Position numbers and translations under genes: made by a program. Positions 7,134 to 15,640 of a DNA stretch of 64,000 nucleotides are shown here, one piece after another (the first letter of the stretch is position 1; each line of letters begins with the position of its first letter). The notes below the pieces were generated by a model. That model saw only the letters and a program-made list of their open reading frames with translations. It made no database searches and had not been told where the DNA came from. Origin of the DNA: Candidatus Zixiibacteriota bacterium (GTDB lineage Bacteria; Desulfobacterota; Binatia; UBA9968); contig DATLYW010000049.1 in assembly GCA_035574315.1 (NCBI GenBank), forward strand, positions 24,101 through 88,100, written 5' to 3'.

Positions 7134-9335
7134 TCATCTCGCTTCTTCCTTCAGACCGGTATCGCGCTCGGCGGCCGACACCGCCCGGCCACGGCCCCGC
7201 ACCGCCCGGTAAACCCCTTTGACCTTCGAGACGTTGCCGAGCACCTGCTTGAGGTGCTCGGAGTCCCGGATCATCACCTCGAAGGTGTTGATCGCCTTCT
7301 CCCCGGAGAACGTCCGCACCTGCGCGCGGGCGATATTGGCCTCGGCGCTGGTGATCGCCGCGCTGATGGCGGCCAGCAGGCCCGGGCGATCCACGCAGGA
7401 GACCTCGATCTTCACCGGCCTGAGCGACTGAACGCCCTCTTCCCAGCTCACCTCGATCTTGCGATGCGGGTCGCTCTCCAGCACCGTCGAACAATCGACG
7501 GTGTGCACGGTCACGCCCCGGCCGCGCGTGATGAAGCCGACGATCCGCTCGCCGGGAAGCGGGTGGCAGCAGAGGGCGAAGCGAACCAGCACGTCGTTGA
7601 CTCCCTTGACCCGGATTCCGTGGCTCTTGCGCTTGGTCGAAACGAGGCGGAACAGCCGCTCGAGCGACCCCTCGGTGCGCTTGTAGGCGGCGTCGAGCTT
7701 TTCCGGAGGCACGAGCTTCGCCAGGACGTGGCGCGACGTGATCTTGCCGTAGCCCAGGGCGGCGAGCAGCGCTTCCTCGTCCCTGAGGCCGAACTCCCCG
7801 GCGAGCCATTCGATTTTTCCCTCCCGCCTGAGCGCCGCGTAGTCCAGCCCGTGGCGGTGCAGGTCGCTTTCGAGGATCTCCCGTCCCAGAGCGAGGCTGC
7901 GCTCGCGTTGCTGGGACTTGAGCCAGCTCCGGATCTTCGCCTTCGCCCGCGGCGTCTTCACGAGCTTCAGCCAGTCGCGGCTCGGCACCTGGTTGGGAGT
8001 GGTGATGATCTCGACGGTATCGCCGCTGCGCAGGATGTACTTGGGCGGCACGAGCTGGCCGTTGACCCGCGCCCCGGAGCAATGCATGCCGATGTCCGAG
8101 TGAATGCGGTAGGCGAAATCGATGACGGTCGACCCCTTGGGAAAATTCAAGAGGTCGCCTTTGGGCGTGAAAACGTAGATCTCGTCCGGGAAGAGGTCCT
8201 CCTTGAGGCTGTGGAGGAATTCCTGCGGGTCCTGAAGGTTCTGCTGCCACTCGAGCAGCTGACGTAGCCAGGCGAACCGCTGTCCCTCGCTCACCCGGAA
8301 GTCCTCCCCCTCCTTGTAGCGCCAGTGCGCCGCCACTCCCTCCTCGGCGACGCGATGCATCTCGTGCGTGCGAATCTGGATCTCCATCCGTTCGCCGTAG
8401 GGGCCGATCACGCTGGTGTGGAGCGACTGGTACATGTTCGGCTTCGGCAGCGCGATGTAGTCCTTGAACCGCCCCGGAACCGGCCGCCACATCGAATGGA
8501 TCACGCCGAGAGCCTCGTAGCATTCCCGCTGGGTGTCGACCAGAACCCGGAAGGCGACGAGATCGTAGATCTGGTCGTAGAGCAGATTCTGGCTCTCCAT
8601 CTTCTGGTAGATGCTGTAGAAGTGCTTCGGCCGGCCGCTGACCTCGGCCTCGATCCCCTCCGACTCGAGCTTGCGCTGCAGGACCGAGATCACTTCCGCG
8701 ATGTACTTCTCGCGGTCCGCCTTCTTCTTGGCGACGTTGCGCTTGAGCTGGTAGTAGATCTCCGGGTGGAGATACTTGAGCGCCAGATCCTCCAGCTCGC
8801 TCTTGATCCAGGCGATCCCCACGCGGTGCGCGAGCGGCGCGTAGATGTCCAGCGTCTCCTGCGCGGTGAGGATCTGCTTGTCCGGAGGAAGGTGGTCGAG
8901 CGTGCGCATGTTGTGGACCCGGTCGGCGAGCTTGATCAGGATCACCCGCACGTCCTTGCCCATGGCGAGCAGCATCTTGCGGAAGTTCTCCGCCTGCTTC
9001 TCCTCGCGGCTGGTGAAGTTGGCGCGGCTCAGCTTGGTGACCCCGTCCACCAGAGCCGCGACTTCGCGGCCGAACAGCCCCTTGATCTCGTCGACCGTGG
9101 TGAGGGTGTCCTCGACGGTATCGTGCAGGAGCCCGCTCGCGATGCTGGGCTCGTCCATTTTGAGGTCCGCGATGATGCCCGCGACGGCGAGCGGATGGGT
9201 GAGGAAGGGTTCCCCGGAAAGCCTCTTCTGGCCCGTGTGCACCCTCGCCGAAAAATCGTACGCCCGGCGGATCAGCTCCACGTTCGCCGCGGGATGGTAC
9301 GACTGGACCTTTTCGACGAGATCGTTGATGTTCAT
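7134..9335 (-). CDS. spoT: Bifunctional (p)ppGpp synthetase/hydrolase Rel/SpoT
   Basis: This is the stringent-response enzyme: it makes (p)ppGpp from ATP and GTP/GDP and hydrolyses it. The 733 residues hold an intact HD hydrolase domain (HDTVEDT, about residue 70; LADRVHNMRTL), a synthetase domain (about 235-350, with FKDYIALPKPNMYQSLHT and EIQIRTHEMH), a TGS domain (about 385-445, VFTPKGDLLNFPKGSTVIDF) and a C-terminal ACT domain (about 655-725). Both catalytic halves look intact, so it is a bifunctional Rel. The gene lies eight bases after gmk with no rpoZ between, unlike the common gmk-rpoZ-spoT order. Confidence 0.96.
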   Translation of the reverse strand: MNINDLVEKVQSYHPAANVELIRRAYDFSARVHTGQKRLSGEPFLTHPLAVAGIIADLKMDEPSIASGLLHDTVEDTLTTVDEIKGLFGREVAALVDGVTKLSRANFTSREEKQAENFRKMLLAMGKDVRVILIKLADRVHNMRTLDHLPPDKQILTAQETLDIYAPLAHRVGIAWIKSELEDLALKYLHPEIYYQLKRNVAKKKADREKYIAEVISVLQRKLESEGIEAEVSGRPKHFYSIYQKMESQNLLYDQIYDLVAFRVLVDTQRECYEALGVIHSMWRPVPGRFKDYIALPKPNMYQSLHTSVIGPYGERMEIQIRTHEMHRVAEEGVAAHWRYKEGEDFRVSEGQRFAWLRQLLEWQQNLQDPQEFLHSLKEDLFPDEIYVFTPKGDLLNFPKGSTVIDFAYRIHSDIGMHCSGARVNGQLVPPKYILRSGDTVEIITTPNQVPSRDWLKLVKTPRAKAKIRSWLKSQQRERSLALGREILESDLHRHGLDYAALRREGKIEWLAGEFGLRDEEALLAALGYGKITSRHVLAKLVPPEKLDAAYKRTEGSLERLFRLVSTKRKSHGIRVKGVNDVLVRFALCCHPLPGERIVGFITRGRGVTVHTVDCSTVLESDPHRKIEVSWEEGVQSLRPVKIEVSCVDRPGLLAAISAAITSAEANIARAQVRTFSGEKAINTFEVMIRDSEHLKQVLGNVSKVKGVYRAVRGRGRAVSAAERDTGLKEEAR

Positions 9336-9343
9336 CGCTCGGC

Positions 9344-9988
9344 CTACGGCGCCGGCAGCCCCCGAGCCCGGGCGCCGCGCCCGCGCAGGCGCGCGGTCTT
9401 CTGCCTTTCCGCCAGGACGATCGCCCGCAACAGCCCCACCGCCTTGCGCACGTTGTCGTTGACGACGTAATAATCGTAGCGCATCAGCTCGCGAATTTCA
9501 CGCCGGGCGTTGGCGAGCCGGCGCCGGATCGTCTCCCGGCCCTCCGTCCCGCGCCGGGCCAGGCGCCGCTCCAGTTCCTTCCAGGACGGGGGCAGGAGAA
9601 AGATCGAAACCGCGCGGGGGTACCTCCGCTTGATCTTGCGGGCGCCCTGGACATCGATGTCGAGCAGCACGTCGACTCCCCGCGCGATGGAGCGGTCGAG
9701 CGGCGCCCTCGGGGTTCCGTAAAAGAATCCGTGGACCTTCGCCCATTCGGCGAACGCCCCCCGCGCGCGCATCGCGGCGAACTGCCGCGGCGTGACGAAA
9801 TGGTATTCGCGCCCGTCGACCTCCGATCCGCGCCGGGCCCGCGTCGTGCACGACACGGACAGACGGATGTCGGGCAGCAACGAAAGCAGCTTGCCGATCA
9901 CGGTACTTTTTCCCGTCCCCGAGGGCGCCGATACGATGAAGACGATGCCTTCGCGGCCTTTGGCGGCAGACTTGTCCAGTTTTTTCAC
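9344..9988 (-). CDS. gmk: Guanylate kinase
   Basis: Gmk phosphorylates GMP to GDP. The 214-residue product has the P-loop SAPSGTGKST (residues 20-29), the GMP-binding segment SCTTRARRGSEVDGREYHFV, and LLDIDVQGARKIK. The start is GTG and overlaps the yicC stop (GTGA). The C-terminus has an extra Arg/Gly/Ala-rich tail (RLRGRGARARGLPAP). Linkage to rel connects GTP supply with (p)ppGpp synthesis. Confidence 0.96.
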   Translation of the reverse strand: MKKLDKSAAKGREGIVFIVSAPSGTGKSTVIGKLLSLLPDIRLSVSCTTRARRGSEVDGREYHFVTPRQFAAMRARGAFAEWAKVHGFFYGTPRAPLDRSIARGVDVLLDIDVQGARKIKRRYPRAVSIFLLPPSWKELERRLARRGTEGRETIRRRLANARREIRELMRYDYYVVNDNVRKAVGLLRAIVLAERQKTARLRGRGARARGLPAP

Positions 9989-10839
9989 TCCACGTTCTGG
10001 GATTGCTCCCGGATTTTCTCCACCCGCTCCTTCCCCTGAAGCACGAGCTGCACGATAGGGAGCTGCGGCTGCTTGGAGCCGATCGTGTTCAGCTCCCGCT
10101 GGATCTCCTGGAGCATGAAATCGATCTTCTTGCCCACCGGCTCACGCTCGCGGAGCACGTCGAAAAGGGCGGCGATGTGGCTCTTCAGCCGCACGATTTC
10201 CTCGTTGACGTCGCCCTTGGGGGCGGGGCCCGCCGTCTCGCCCGCCTCGCTCTCCAGCGCCCCTCCGTTGGCCTCTCCGGGGATCCGTTGCAGCCGCGCG
10301 GCCGCGGCCGCCGCCCTGGCCTCGAGATCGGCGGCGATCCGGCGCAAATGCACGAGCTGCGACCGCATGTCGGCCTGGAGCTCTCGCCCCTCCCGGCCGC
10401 GCGCCTGGTCGAGCCGGCGCAGCGCGAGACCGAGACAGCGAAACAGGCCTCGCTTTTCCGCCGCCGCTCTGGCATCGACCTCCTCCACGCGAAACAGATC
10501 GGGGAGCGTCGAAAGCAGCGACAGCTCCGGCTGCCCGGCGAGCTTGAAGCGCTTCTTCGCCTTCTGGATCGACGCCAGGTACTGGCCGAGCAGGTCCTCG
10601 TCCAGCAGCAACCGCCGCGTGCGCCCGCGCACCGGGGCGCGGTTGACGAACACGTCGACCCGGCCGCGGTGTACGCGGTCACGGATCAGCTTGCGGATCT
10701 CCTCCTCGAACGAGAGATACTCCCGCGGCACGCGCAGCTGCAGATCCAGATGCCGGTGATTGAGGCTGCGCACCTGGACCGTGATCTTCGTTCCGCGATG
10801 CTCGCTCGAAGCCTCGCCGTAGCCCGTCATGCTTTTCAT
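9985..10839 (-). CDS. yicC: YicC-family endoribonuclease-like protein
   Basis: The 284-residue product begins MKSMTGYGEAS, the family hallmark, and ends with the conserved C-terminal block GKKIDFMLQEIQRELNTIGSK. E. coli YicC has been reported as an endoribonuclease. The middle, about residues 150-215, is Ala/Arg rich and probably coiled coil. I chose the ATG at 10839 because it starts the conserved motif and overlaps the upstream stop as ATGA; the frame stays open further upstream only inside the previous gene. yicC-gmk is a widely conserved pair. Confidence 0.93.
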   Translation of the reverse strand: MKSMTGYGEASSEHRGTKITVQVRSLNHRHLDLQLRVPREYLSFEEEIRKLIRDRVHRGRVDVFVNRAPVRGRTRRLLLDEDLLGQYLASIQKAKKRFKLAGQPELSLLSTLPDLFRVEEVDARAAAEKRGLFRCLGLALRRLDQARGREGRELQADMRSQLVHLRRIAADLEARAAAAAARLQRIPGEANGGALESEAGETAGPAPKGDVNEEIVRLKSHIAALFDVLREREPVGKKIDFMLQEIQRELNTIGSKQPQLPIVQLVLQGKERVEKIREQSQNVE

Positions 10840-11846
10840 AATGTTTCCCCGATCGCCCGCTTGAGCGCGTCCGCCCGGACCGCGACCGTGCCCACCTCGT
10901 CGCCCACCAGGCCGGCCGCCAGGTTGGCGAGCACCGCGGCGTCCTCGTAGCTCGCGCCTCCCGCGAGCGCGAGCCCACACACGGCGACGACGGTGTCGCC
11001 CGCGCCGGTCACGTCGAAGATCTCCTTCGGCTGGGTCGGAAAGTGGGCCGCCGTCCGCCGCGGGCGGAACAGGCTCATGCCCTCGGGCCCCCGCGTGATC
11101 AGCACCGCCTTGGCCCGCCACAGCCGCACCAGCCGCCGGCCCGCCTCTATCAACGAGCTCTCGTCGCGGATCGGGATGCCGGCCGCACCGCTCGCCTCTT
11201 CCTTGTTCGGCGTGATCAGCGTCGCCCCACGGTAGCGGCCGTAGTTCTCCTTTTTGGGATCGATGACCACCGGCCTGCCGTCGCGGCCCGCCAGATCGGC
11301 CAGCCGCTCGAGCAGCTCGCGGTGAATCACCCCCTTGCCGTAATCCGAGACGACGATCCCGTCGTAGCGGCGGTGGTGGCGCAGCACGTAGTCGCGGATC
11401 TTCTTCAGCGTCGGCTCGCGCATCGGCGCGCGGCTTTCGCGGTCGAGCCTGACGATCTGCTGATGCCTCGGTCGGGCGATGATCCGGGTCTTCTGGATGC
11501 TCTGGTAGCCTTCGTCGGTGAAAACCCCGTCCGTGGAAACGCCGATCCGCCGGAGGTCCTGGAGAAGCTTCTTTCCCGGCCCGTCCCTGCCCACGGCGCC
11601 GCAGGCGGTGACCTGCCCGCCGAGCGTCCGGATGTTGTGGACCACGTTGGCGGCGCCGCCGAGCTGAATGCTTTCCGAGGTGACCCGCAGAACGGGCACC
11701 GGCGCTTCCGGAGAGATTCGCTCCACGTCGCCCCAGATGAACCGGTCGAGCATCAGGTCGCCGACCACCAGAAGGTTGATGCGGCGAAACCCGTCGGTGA
11801 TCTGGCTCAAGCGTCGACGCTCGTCCAGGCTATTCGACCGCCTCAT
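10836..11846 (-). CDS. hldE1: D-beta-D-heptose 7-phosphate kinase (HldE domain I)
   Basis: This PfkB-family sugar kinase phosphorylates heptose-7-phosphate at C1, the step before phosphate removal and adenylylation. The 336 residues include GDLMLDRFIWGDVERISPEAPVP near the N-terminus, QLGGAANVVHN, VIDPKK, TPNKEE and the catalytic DVTGAGDTVVAV (about residue 283). It is a stand-alone form; the adenylyltransferase half is at 6251-6721. The start overlaps the end of the preceding glycosyltransferase gene by four bases. Confidence 0.94.
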   Translation of the reverse strand: MRRSNSLDERRRLSQITDGFRRINLLVVGDLMLDRFIWGDVERISPEAPVPVLRVTSESIQLGGAANVVHNIRTLGGQVTACGAVGRDGPGKKLLQDLRRIGVSTDGVFTDEGYQSIQKTRIIARPRHQQIVRLDRESRAPMREPTLKKIRDYVLRHHRRYDGIVVSDYGKGVIHRELLERLADLAGRDGRPVVIDPKKENYGRYRGATLITPNKEEASGAAGIPIRDESSLIEAGRRLVRLWRAKAVLITRGPEGMSLFRPRRTAAHFPTQPKEIFDVTGAGDTVVAVCGLALAGGASYEDAAVLANLAAGLVGDEVGTVAVRADALKRAIGETL

Positions 11847-12961
11847 CCCCGCGCGCTCCGGCTCTCAGCCGCCTCTTCGATCAGGTCGTAATAATAGATC
11901 TCGTTCTTTTCCGCCATGCGCTCCATCGTGAACTCCCGCTCCACGCGCTCCGCTCCCCGTCTGCCCATCGCCGCCGCCAGCTCGCGGTCGCGCGCCAGTC
12001 GCTCGACCGCATCGGCCAGCGCTCGCACGTCGCCCGGCGGCACCAGCGCGCCCGTCACCCGGTCCACGACCAGGTCCGCCAAGCCGCCGACGCGGCTGGC
12101 CACCACGGGCTTCGCCGCGGCCATCGCTTCCAGGACCGACACCCCGAGCCCCTCTGCCAGCGACGGCAGCACGAAGACGTCGATCTCTGCGAGAAACCGC
12201 GCCACGTCGTCGACGAAACCGGAAAACTCCACGTCCCGATCCAGACCGAGCCGGGCCGCCGAGCGCTCCAGCTCCCGGCGCAGCGCTCCGTCTCCCGCAA
12301 GCCGGACCTTCACCGGCATCCCGCGCTCTTTCAACAACGCCGCCGCCTCGAGCAGGAATCGATGGCCTTTTCGCTCTTCCAGGACGGCCGCGGTCCCGAC
12401 CACCGGTGGATCCCCCGGGCGAACGAATCTCGCGCGCGCCGCTCGAAAACGTTCCGCGTCGACGCCGCTCGGAATCAGCCGGATCGCTTCGCGCCGGACG
12501 CCGCCGCGCTCGAGCACCACCGCCACGGCGCTCGATATCGCCACCACCCCGTCCACCGTTCGATTGTAGAGGTGCCGCGTGTACCAGTTGTCAGGCTCCG
12601 GGTAATCCATCCTGCGGGTCACGACGTACTTCGGCCCCGCCGGCAGCCAGATGCCGAGCGCGTGGGCCCGCTTCGTATGAAAATGGACGATATCATAGTT
12701 TCCGCCGCGGACGAGCCGGCGCATCTTCATTGCGGCCCGCAGGTCGAGATCGTTGCGGGCCACCAGCGGCAGCACAGGCAACCCCGCACTGCGGCAACGG
12801 TCGAACAGAAAACCTTGAGGATGCGTCAAGACGTGACAGCGATGGCCCCGACCCGCCAGGTAGCGAGCCAGGCCCAGCACCTGAACCTCTCCACCGCCCC
12901 AATCGCGTTCCGGATCGACATGCAACACGCTCAGCAACCGGTTACGACCGGTTCCGGTCAC
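11843..12961 (-). CDS. GT4-family glycosyltransferase (LPS core)
   Basis: This is a GT-B glycosyltransferase. The N-terminal acceptor half has SVLHVDPERDWGGGEVQVLGLA, a typical start of GT4 enzymes. The C-terminal donor half has VGTAAVLEERKGHRFLLEAA, FSGFVDDVARFLAEIDVFVLPS and LAEGLGVSVLEAMAAAKPVVAS, where the E-x7-E nucleotide-sugar motif is visible. I chose GTG at 12961, because it overlaps the upstream stop by a few codons and removes an Arg/Ser/Trp-rich extension; an ATG at 13003 is also in frame. Donor and acceptor sugars cannot be predicted. Confidence 0.85.
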   Translation of the reverse strand: MTGTGRNRLLSVLHVDPERDWGGGEVQVLGLARYLAGRGHRCHVLTHPQGFLFDRCRSAGLPVLPLVARNDLDLRAAMKMRRLVRGGNYDIVHFHTKRAHALGIWLPAGPKYVVTRRMDYPEPDNWYTRHLYNRTVDGVVAISSAVAVVLERGGVRREAIRLIPSGVDAERFRAARARFVRPGDPPVVGTAAVLEERKGHRFLLEAAALLKERGMPVKVRLAGDGALRRELERSAARLGLDRDVEFSGFVDDVARFLAEIDVFVLPSLAEGLGVSVLEAMAAAKPVVASRVGGLADLVVDRVTGALVPPGDVRALADAVERLARDRELAAAMGRRGAERVEREFTMERMAEKNEIYYYDLIEEAAESRSARG

Positions 12962-13751
12962 CTTTGCTCTTCTCCTCCAGCTCCAGCTCCCACAACTTAG
13001 CATACTTCAGGAAAACGTAAACGGCCGCCGTCAGCGCCACGTAGAAACCCGCGAACCCCTCCAGGAAGCCGCGCTTCAGAACGTAGAAGCGGAAGAACCG
13101 GAAGGCCGGTCGAAACAGGGCGTCCGTGAGCCGCCAGCGCGTTCCTTCCGCGGCAAGCTCGCGCGCGGCAACCGAGGTAAAGCGGTTGATCGTTTCCACG
13201 TGATCGCTCATGTCGCGATACGTGAAATGGAAGAGCGGATTCTTGAGCCGCTTCACCCTGCCGTCGACGACGATCTTCTCGTGCGGATCCCTGCCCTCCC
13301 ACCTGGCGCGCGCGCGGCGAAACAGGCGGACGTCGTAGTCCGGGTACCAGCCGCCGCGGCGCCACCAGCGGCCGAGGTAAAAAACCAGCCGTGGCACCGA
13401 GAACGCCGCCACGCCGTCGGCCCCGTGGCGCAGCGCCTCCTGGATCTCGGACTTGAGCTCGGGCGAAACGCGTTCGTCGGCGTCGATCATGAGCACCCAT
13501 TCGCCGGTCGCCTGAGAATGGGCGAAGGCCTTTTGGTTGCGGTAGCCCGACCACGGCCTCTGGATCACCTTGTCGGTGTAGCGCCGGCAGATTTCGACGG
13601 TCCGGTCCGTACTGAAGGAATCCACGACGACGATTTCGTCGCACCAGCGAACGCTTTCCAGGCACTCCGCGATGTTGTCTTCCTCGTTGAAGCAGACCAC
13701 GATCGCGGAAACCGCCGGGGCGGGCCTCGCGCCCGAAGAAGAGCCGGTCAT
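12942..13751 (-). CDS. GT2-family glycosyltransferase, WaaE/KdtX-like
   Basis: The 269-residue product has a GT-A fold: SAIVVCFNEEDNIAECLESV, VVVDSFSTDRTVEI and the metal site MIDADERVS (about residue 98). HEKIVVDGRVKRLKNPLFHFTYRDM is characteristic of the WaaE-like branch that adds hexose to the inner-core heptose. The C-terminus carries an amphipathic or hydrophobic stretch (FAGFYVALTAAVYVFLKY), suggesting membrane association. The assignment to LPS core rests on family resemblance plus neighbours. Confidence 0.87.
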   Translation of the reverse strand: MTGSSSGARPAPAVSAIVVCFNEEDNIAECLESVRWCDEIVVVDSFSTDRTVEICRRYTDKVIQRPWSGYRNQKAFAHSQATGEWVLMIDADERVSPELKSEIQEALRHGADGVAAFSVPRLVFYLGRWWRRGGWYPDYDVRLFRRARARWEGRDPHEKIVVDGRVKRLKNPLFHFTYRDMSDHVETINRFTSVAARELAAEGTRWRLTDALFRPAFRFFRFYVLKRGFLEGFAGFYVALTAAVYVFLKYAKLWELELEEKSKGDRNRS

Positions 13752-13794
13752 GAAGCGAAAATAGGGACTGGGGGAGCCAAATGCAAACCGCCGC

Positions 13795-14706
13795 TTACCC
13801 GCCGGCGGGCCCGACCCTGAGAGCCTTCATCTTCTCCCGGAGCATCGCCCGGTAATGGAAATAGCGCCCCTTGGCCCGATACTGCCTTCTCTCGTTGCGC
13901 CAGAGCGCGTACCAGCCGAAGGCCATGACGGACCGCAGCATGTTGCCGATGATCGCGGCCAGGGATTGCCGCTTGTAGAGGAACCGGCTCACCCCCTGTT
14001 GCTCGTGGCGCTTGCGGAAGAAGGCTTCGGTGAATCGATTCCAGTCCACCTCGTGATATACGGCGGCCCGGGGCTCGTAGCCGATCCGCCCGCCGCATGC
14101 GATCAGGCGCCCGGCGAACTCGACGTCCTCGGAGATGCCCGAGCGGCCCGGTCCGAGCGCCTCGTTGAACAGCCCGCACCGCGCGAAAGCCTCGCGCCGG
14201 ATCGCCATGTTCGCTCCGGTCAGCGTGTCGATTTCCCTCGTTTCGGACGGATACTGCAGGAAGTCGATCGTTCGAAACCTCTGATAGCTGCGCTGGAACT
14301 CGGCGTTCCCCGCCACCTCCGGCGGCACCAGGATCGGCCCCTGCATGGCATCGAAATCGGTGTCGCGGAAAAACTCCGTCGCCGCCGGCAGCCACTCGGC
14401 TGTCACCTCCACGTCGTCGTCGAAAAACGCCAGGATCGATCCGCCCGCGTCGGCGATCGCCCGGTTCTGCGCGCGGCACTTGCCCGGAGCTGGCTCCCGC
14501 ACGGCTCGAAACACCCGACCGTCGCGGCCGCTGAACTCACGCACCACCGCGTCGATGCGTTCGGAGACGCTGCGGTCGCGCGCGTTGTTCGCCACGATCA
14601 CCTCGTAAGAGACGCCCGCTCCTGCGAAATGGCGCTCGATGCTGGCCAGCAGTCTCTCGAGAGAGGCCGGACGCTCGAAGGCGGCTATGATGACGCTGAA
14701 ATCCAT
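13795..14706 (-). CDS. GT2-family glycosyltransferase
   Basis: The 303-residue GT-A enzyme has FSVIIAAFERPASLERLLASI at the N-terminus, the DxD-type site FFDDDVEV (about residue 94) and the acceptor-side motif SGISEDVEFAGRL. Its C-terminal half (GYEPRAAVYHEVD, then FLYKRQSL) is clearly similar to that of the enzyme at 15640-16572 (GYAPGAVVFHELD, SLYRRESL), so the two are paralogues separated by one other GT2 gene. The sugar specificity is unknown. Confidence 0.87.
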   Translation of the reverse strand: MDFSVIIAAFERPASLERLLASIERHFAGAGVSYEVIVANNARDRSVSERIDAVVREFSGRDGRVFRAVREPAPGKCRAQNRAIADAGGSILAFFDDDVEVTAEWLPAATEFFRDTDFDAMQGPILVPPEVAGNAEFQRSYQRFRTIDFLQYPSETREIDTLTGANMAIRREAFARCGLFNEALGPGRSGISEDVEFAGRLIACGGRIGYEPRAAVYHEVDWNRFTEAFFRKRHEQQGVSRFLYKRQSLAAIIGNMLRSVMAFGWYALWRNERRQYRAKGRYFHYRAMLREKMKALRVGPAGG

Positions 14707-14713
14707 GCGCTCT

Positions 14714-15640
14714 TCACCGGCCGGCCGCCGCCCAGAGCAACAGATAGAGCCAGTACTTCATCGCGTACGGGCGAAGGCTGATCGCCCGTCGCAACGCCTC
14801 GCTCGCCGCCGCCCGCTCGTGCCGCCGCCAGCGCCCCTTGGCCAGGCGGTAATGACGGTAGGCGAGCCGGCGCGCGATGCGTCGGCGGCCGAGGGCCGCC
14901 GCGGTTTCGGGAAAATCGGACACCAGCCGCTCCAGCACTCGGATGTTTTCCACCAGCCTCAGCTCTTCGTTGCGCGTCATGTTGCCCGGGTGGCGGCGGT
15001 ACAGAAAGACGACGCGATCCACGTAACCCGCCGGGAAACGCGCCAGCAGCCGGAAAAACAGGTCGAGATCGCCGCAGATGCGCAGCGTCTCGTCGTGTCC
15101 CCCCACCGCCTCGTAGCAATCCTTGCGAATCAGCGACGCCTGGAGCCGGATAATGCTCTTCTCGAAAAGGTCGTCCACCGCCACTCCGCGCCGCGCCAAC
15201 CGCCGCGACTTGCGCGGCGGGATGATCGTCTCCCGCCGGTGCTGCGGCCCGCCCAGGTAGCCGCCGTTCGCGAAAACCAGGCCGCAGTCGGGACGGCTCT
15301 CGGCGTAGCGGTAGAGGGTCTGCAGATGGTCCGGCAGGGGCACGTCGTCCGAGTCCTGGATGGCGATCCACGGCGCTCGCGCAAGCCGCACCCCGAGATT
15401 GCGAGCCGCCGACGCCCCGCGATTGTCCTGATAGACGTAACGGACCTTCGCGCCGCAGGACTCCACGATCCGGCGCGTATCGTCCGTCGAGCCGTCGTCG
15501 ACCACGATCACCTCGTAATCCTTAAACGTCTGCCGGAGCACGCCCTCCAGCGTTTCCGGCAAGAAAGGCGCGCGATTGTAGGTGGCGATCACCACCGAAA
15601 CCCGCGGCGATTCCCCCACCGTCTGCACCGCCGACTCCAT
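14714..15640 (-). CDS. GT2-family glycosyltransferase
   Basis: The 308-residue product shows SVVIATYNRAPFLPETLEGVL, VVDDGSTDDTRRIV and the donor/metal site IQDSDDVPLPDHL, typical of GT2 enzymes that extend surface polysaccharides. ETLRICGDLDLFFRLL is the usual acceptor-side acidic motif. The ATG at 15640 is chosen because it overlaps the upstream stop as TAATG; the frame continues upstream only as out-of-frame sequence of the neighbour. It ends eight bases before the next glycosyltransferase. Confidence 0.87.
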   Translation of the reverse strand: MESAVQTVGESPRVSVVIATYNRAPFLPETLEGVLRQTFKDYEVIVVDDGSTDDTRRIVESCGAKVRYVYQDNRGASAARNLGVRLARAPWIAIQDSDDVPLPDHLQTLYRYAESRPDCGLVFANGGYLGGPQHRRETIIPPRKSRRLARRGVAVDDLFEKSIIRLQASLIRKDCYEAVGGHDETLRICGDLDLFFRLLARFPAGYVDRVVFLYRRHPGNMTRNEELRLVENIRVLERLVSDFPETAAALGRRRIARRLAYRHYRLAKGRWRRHERAAASEALRRAISLRPYAMKYWLYLLLWAAAGR

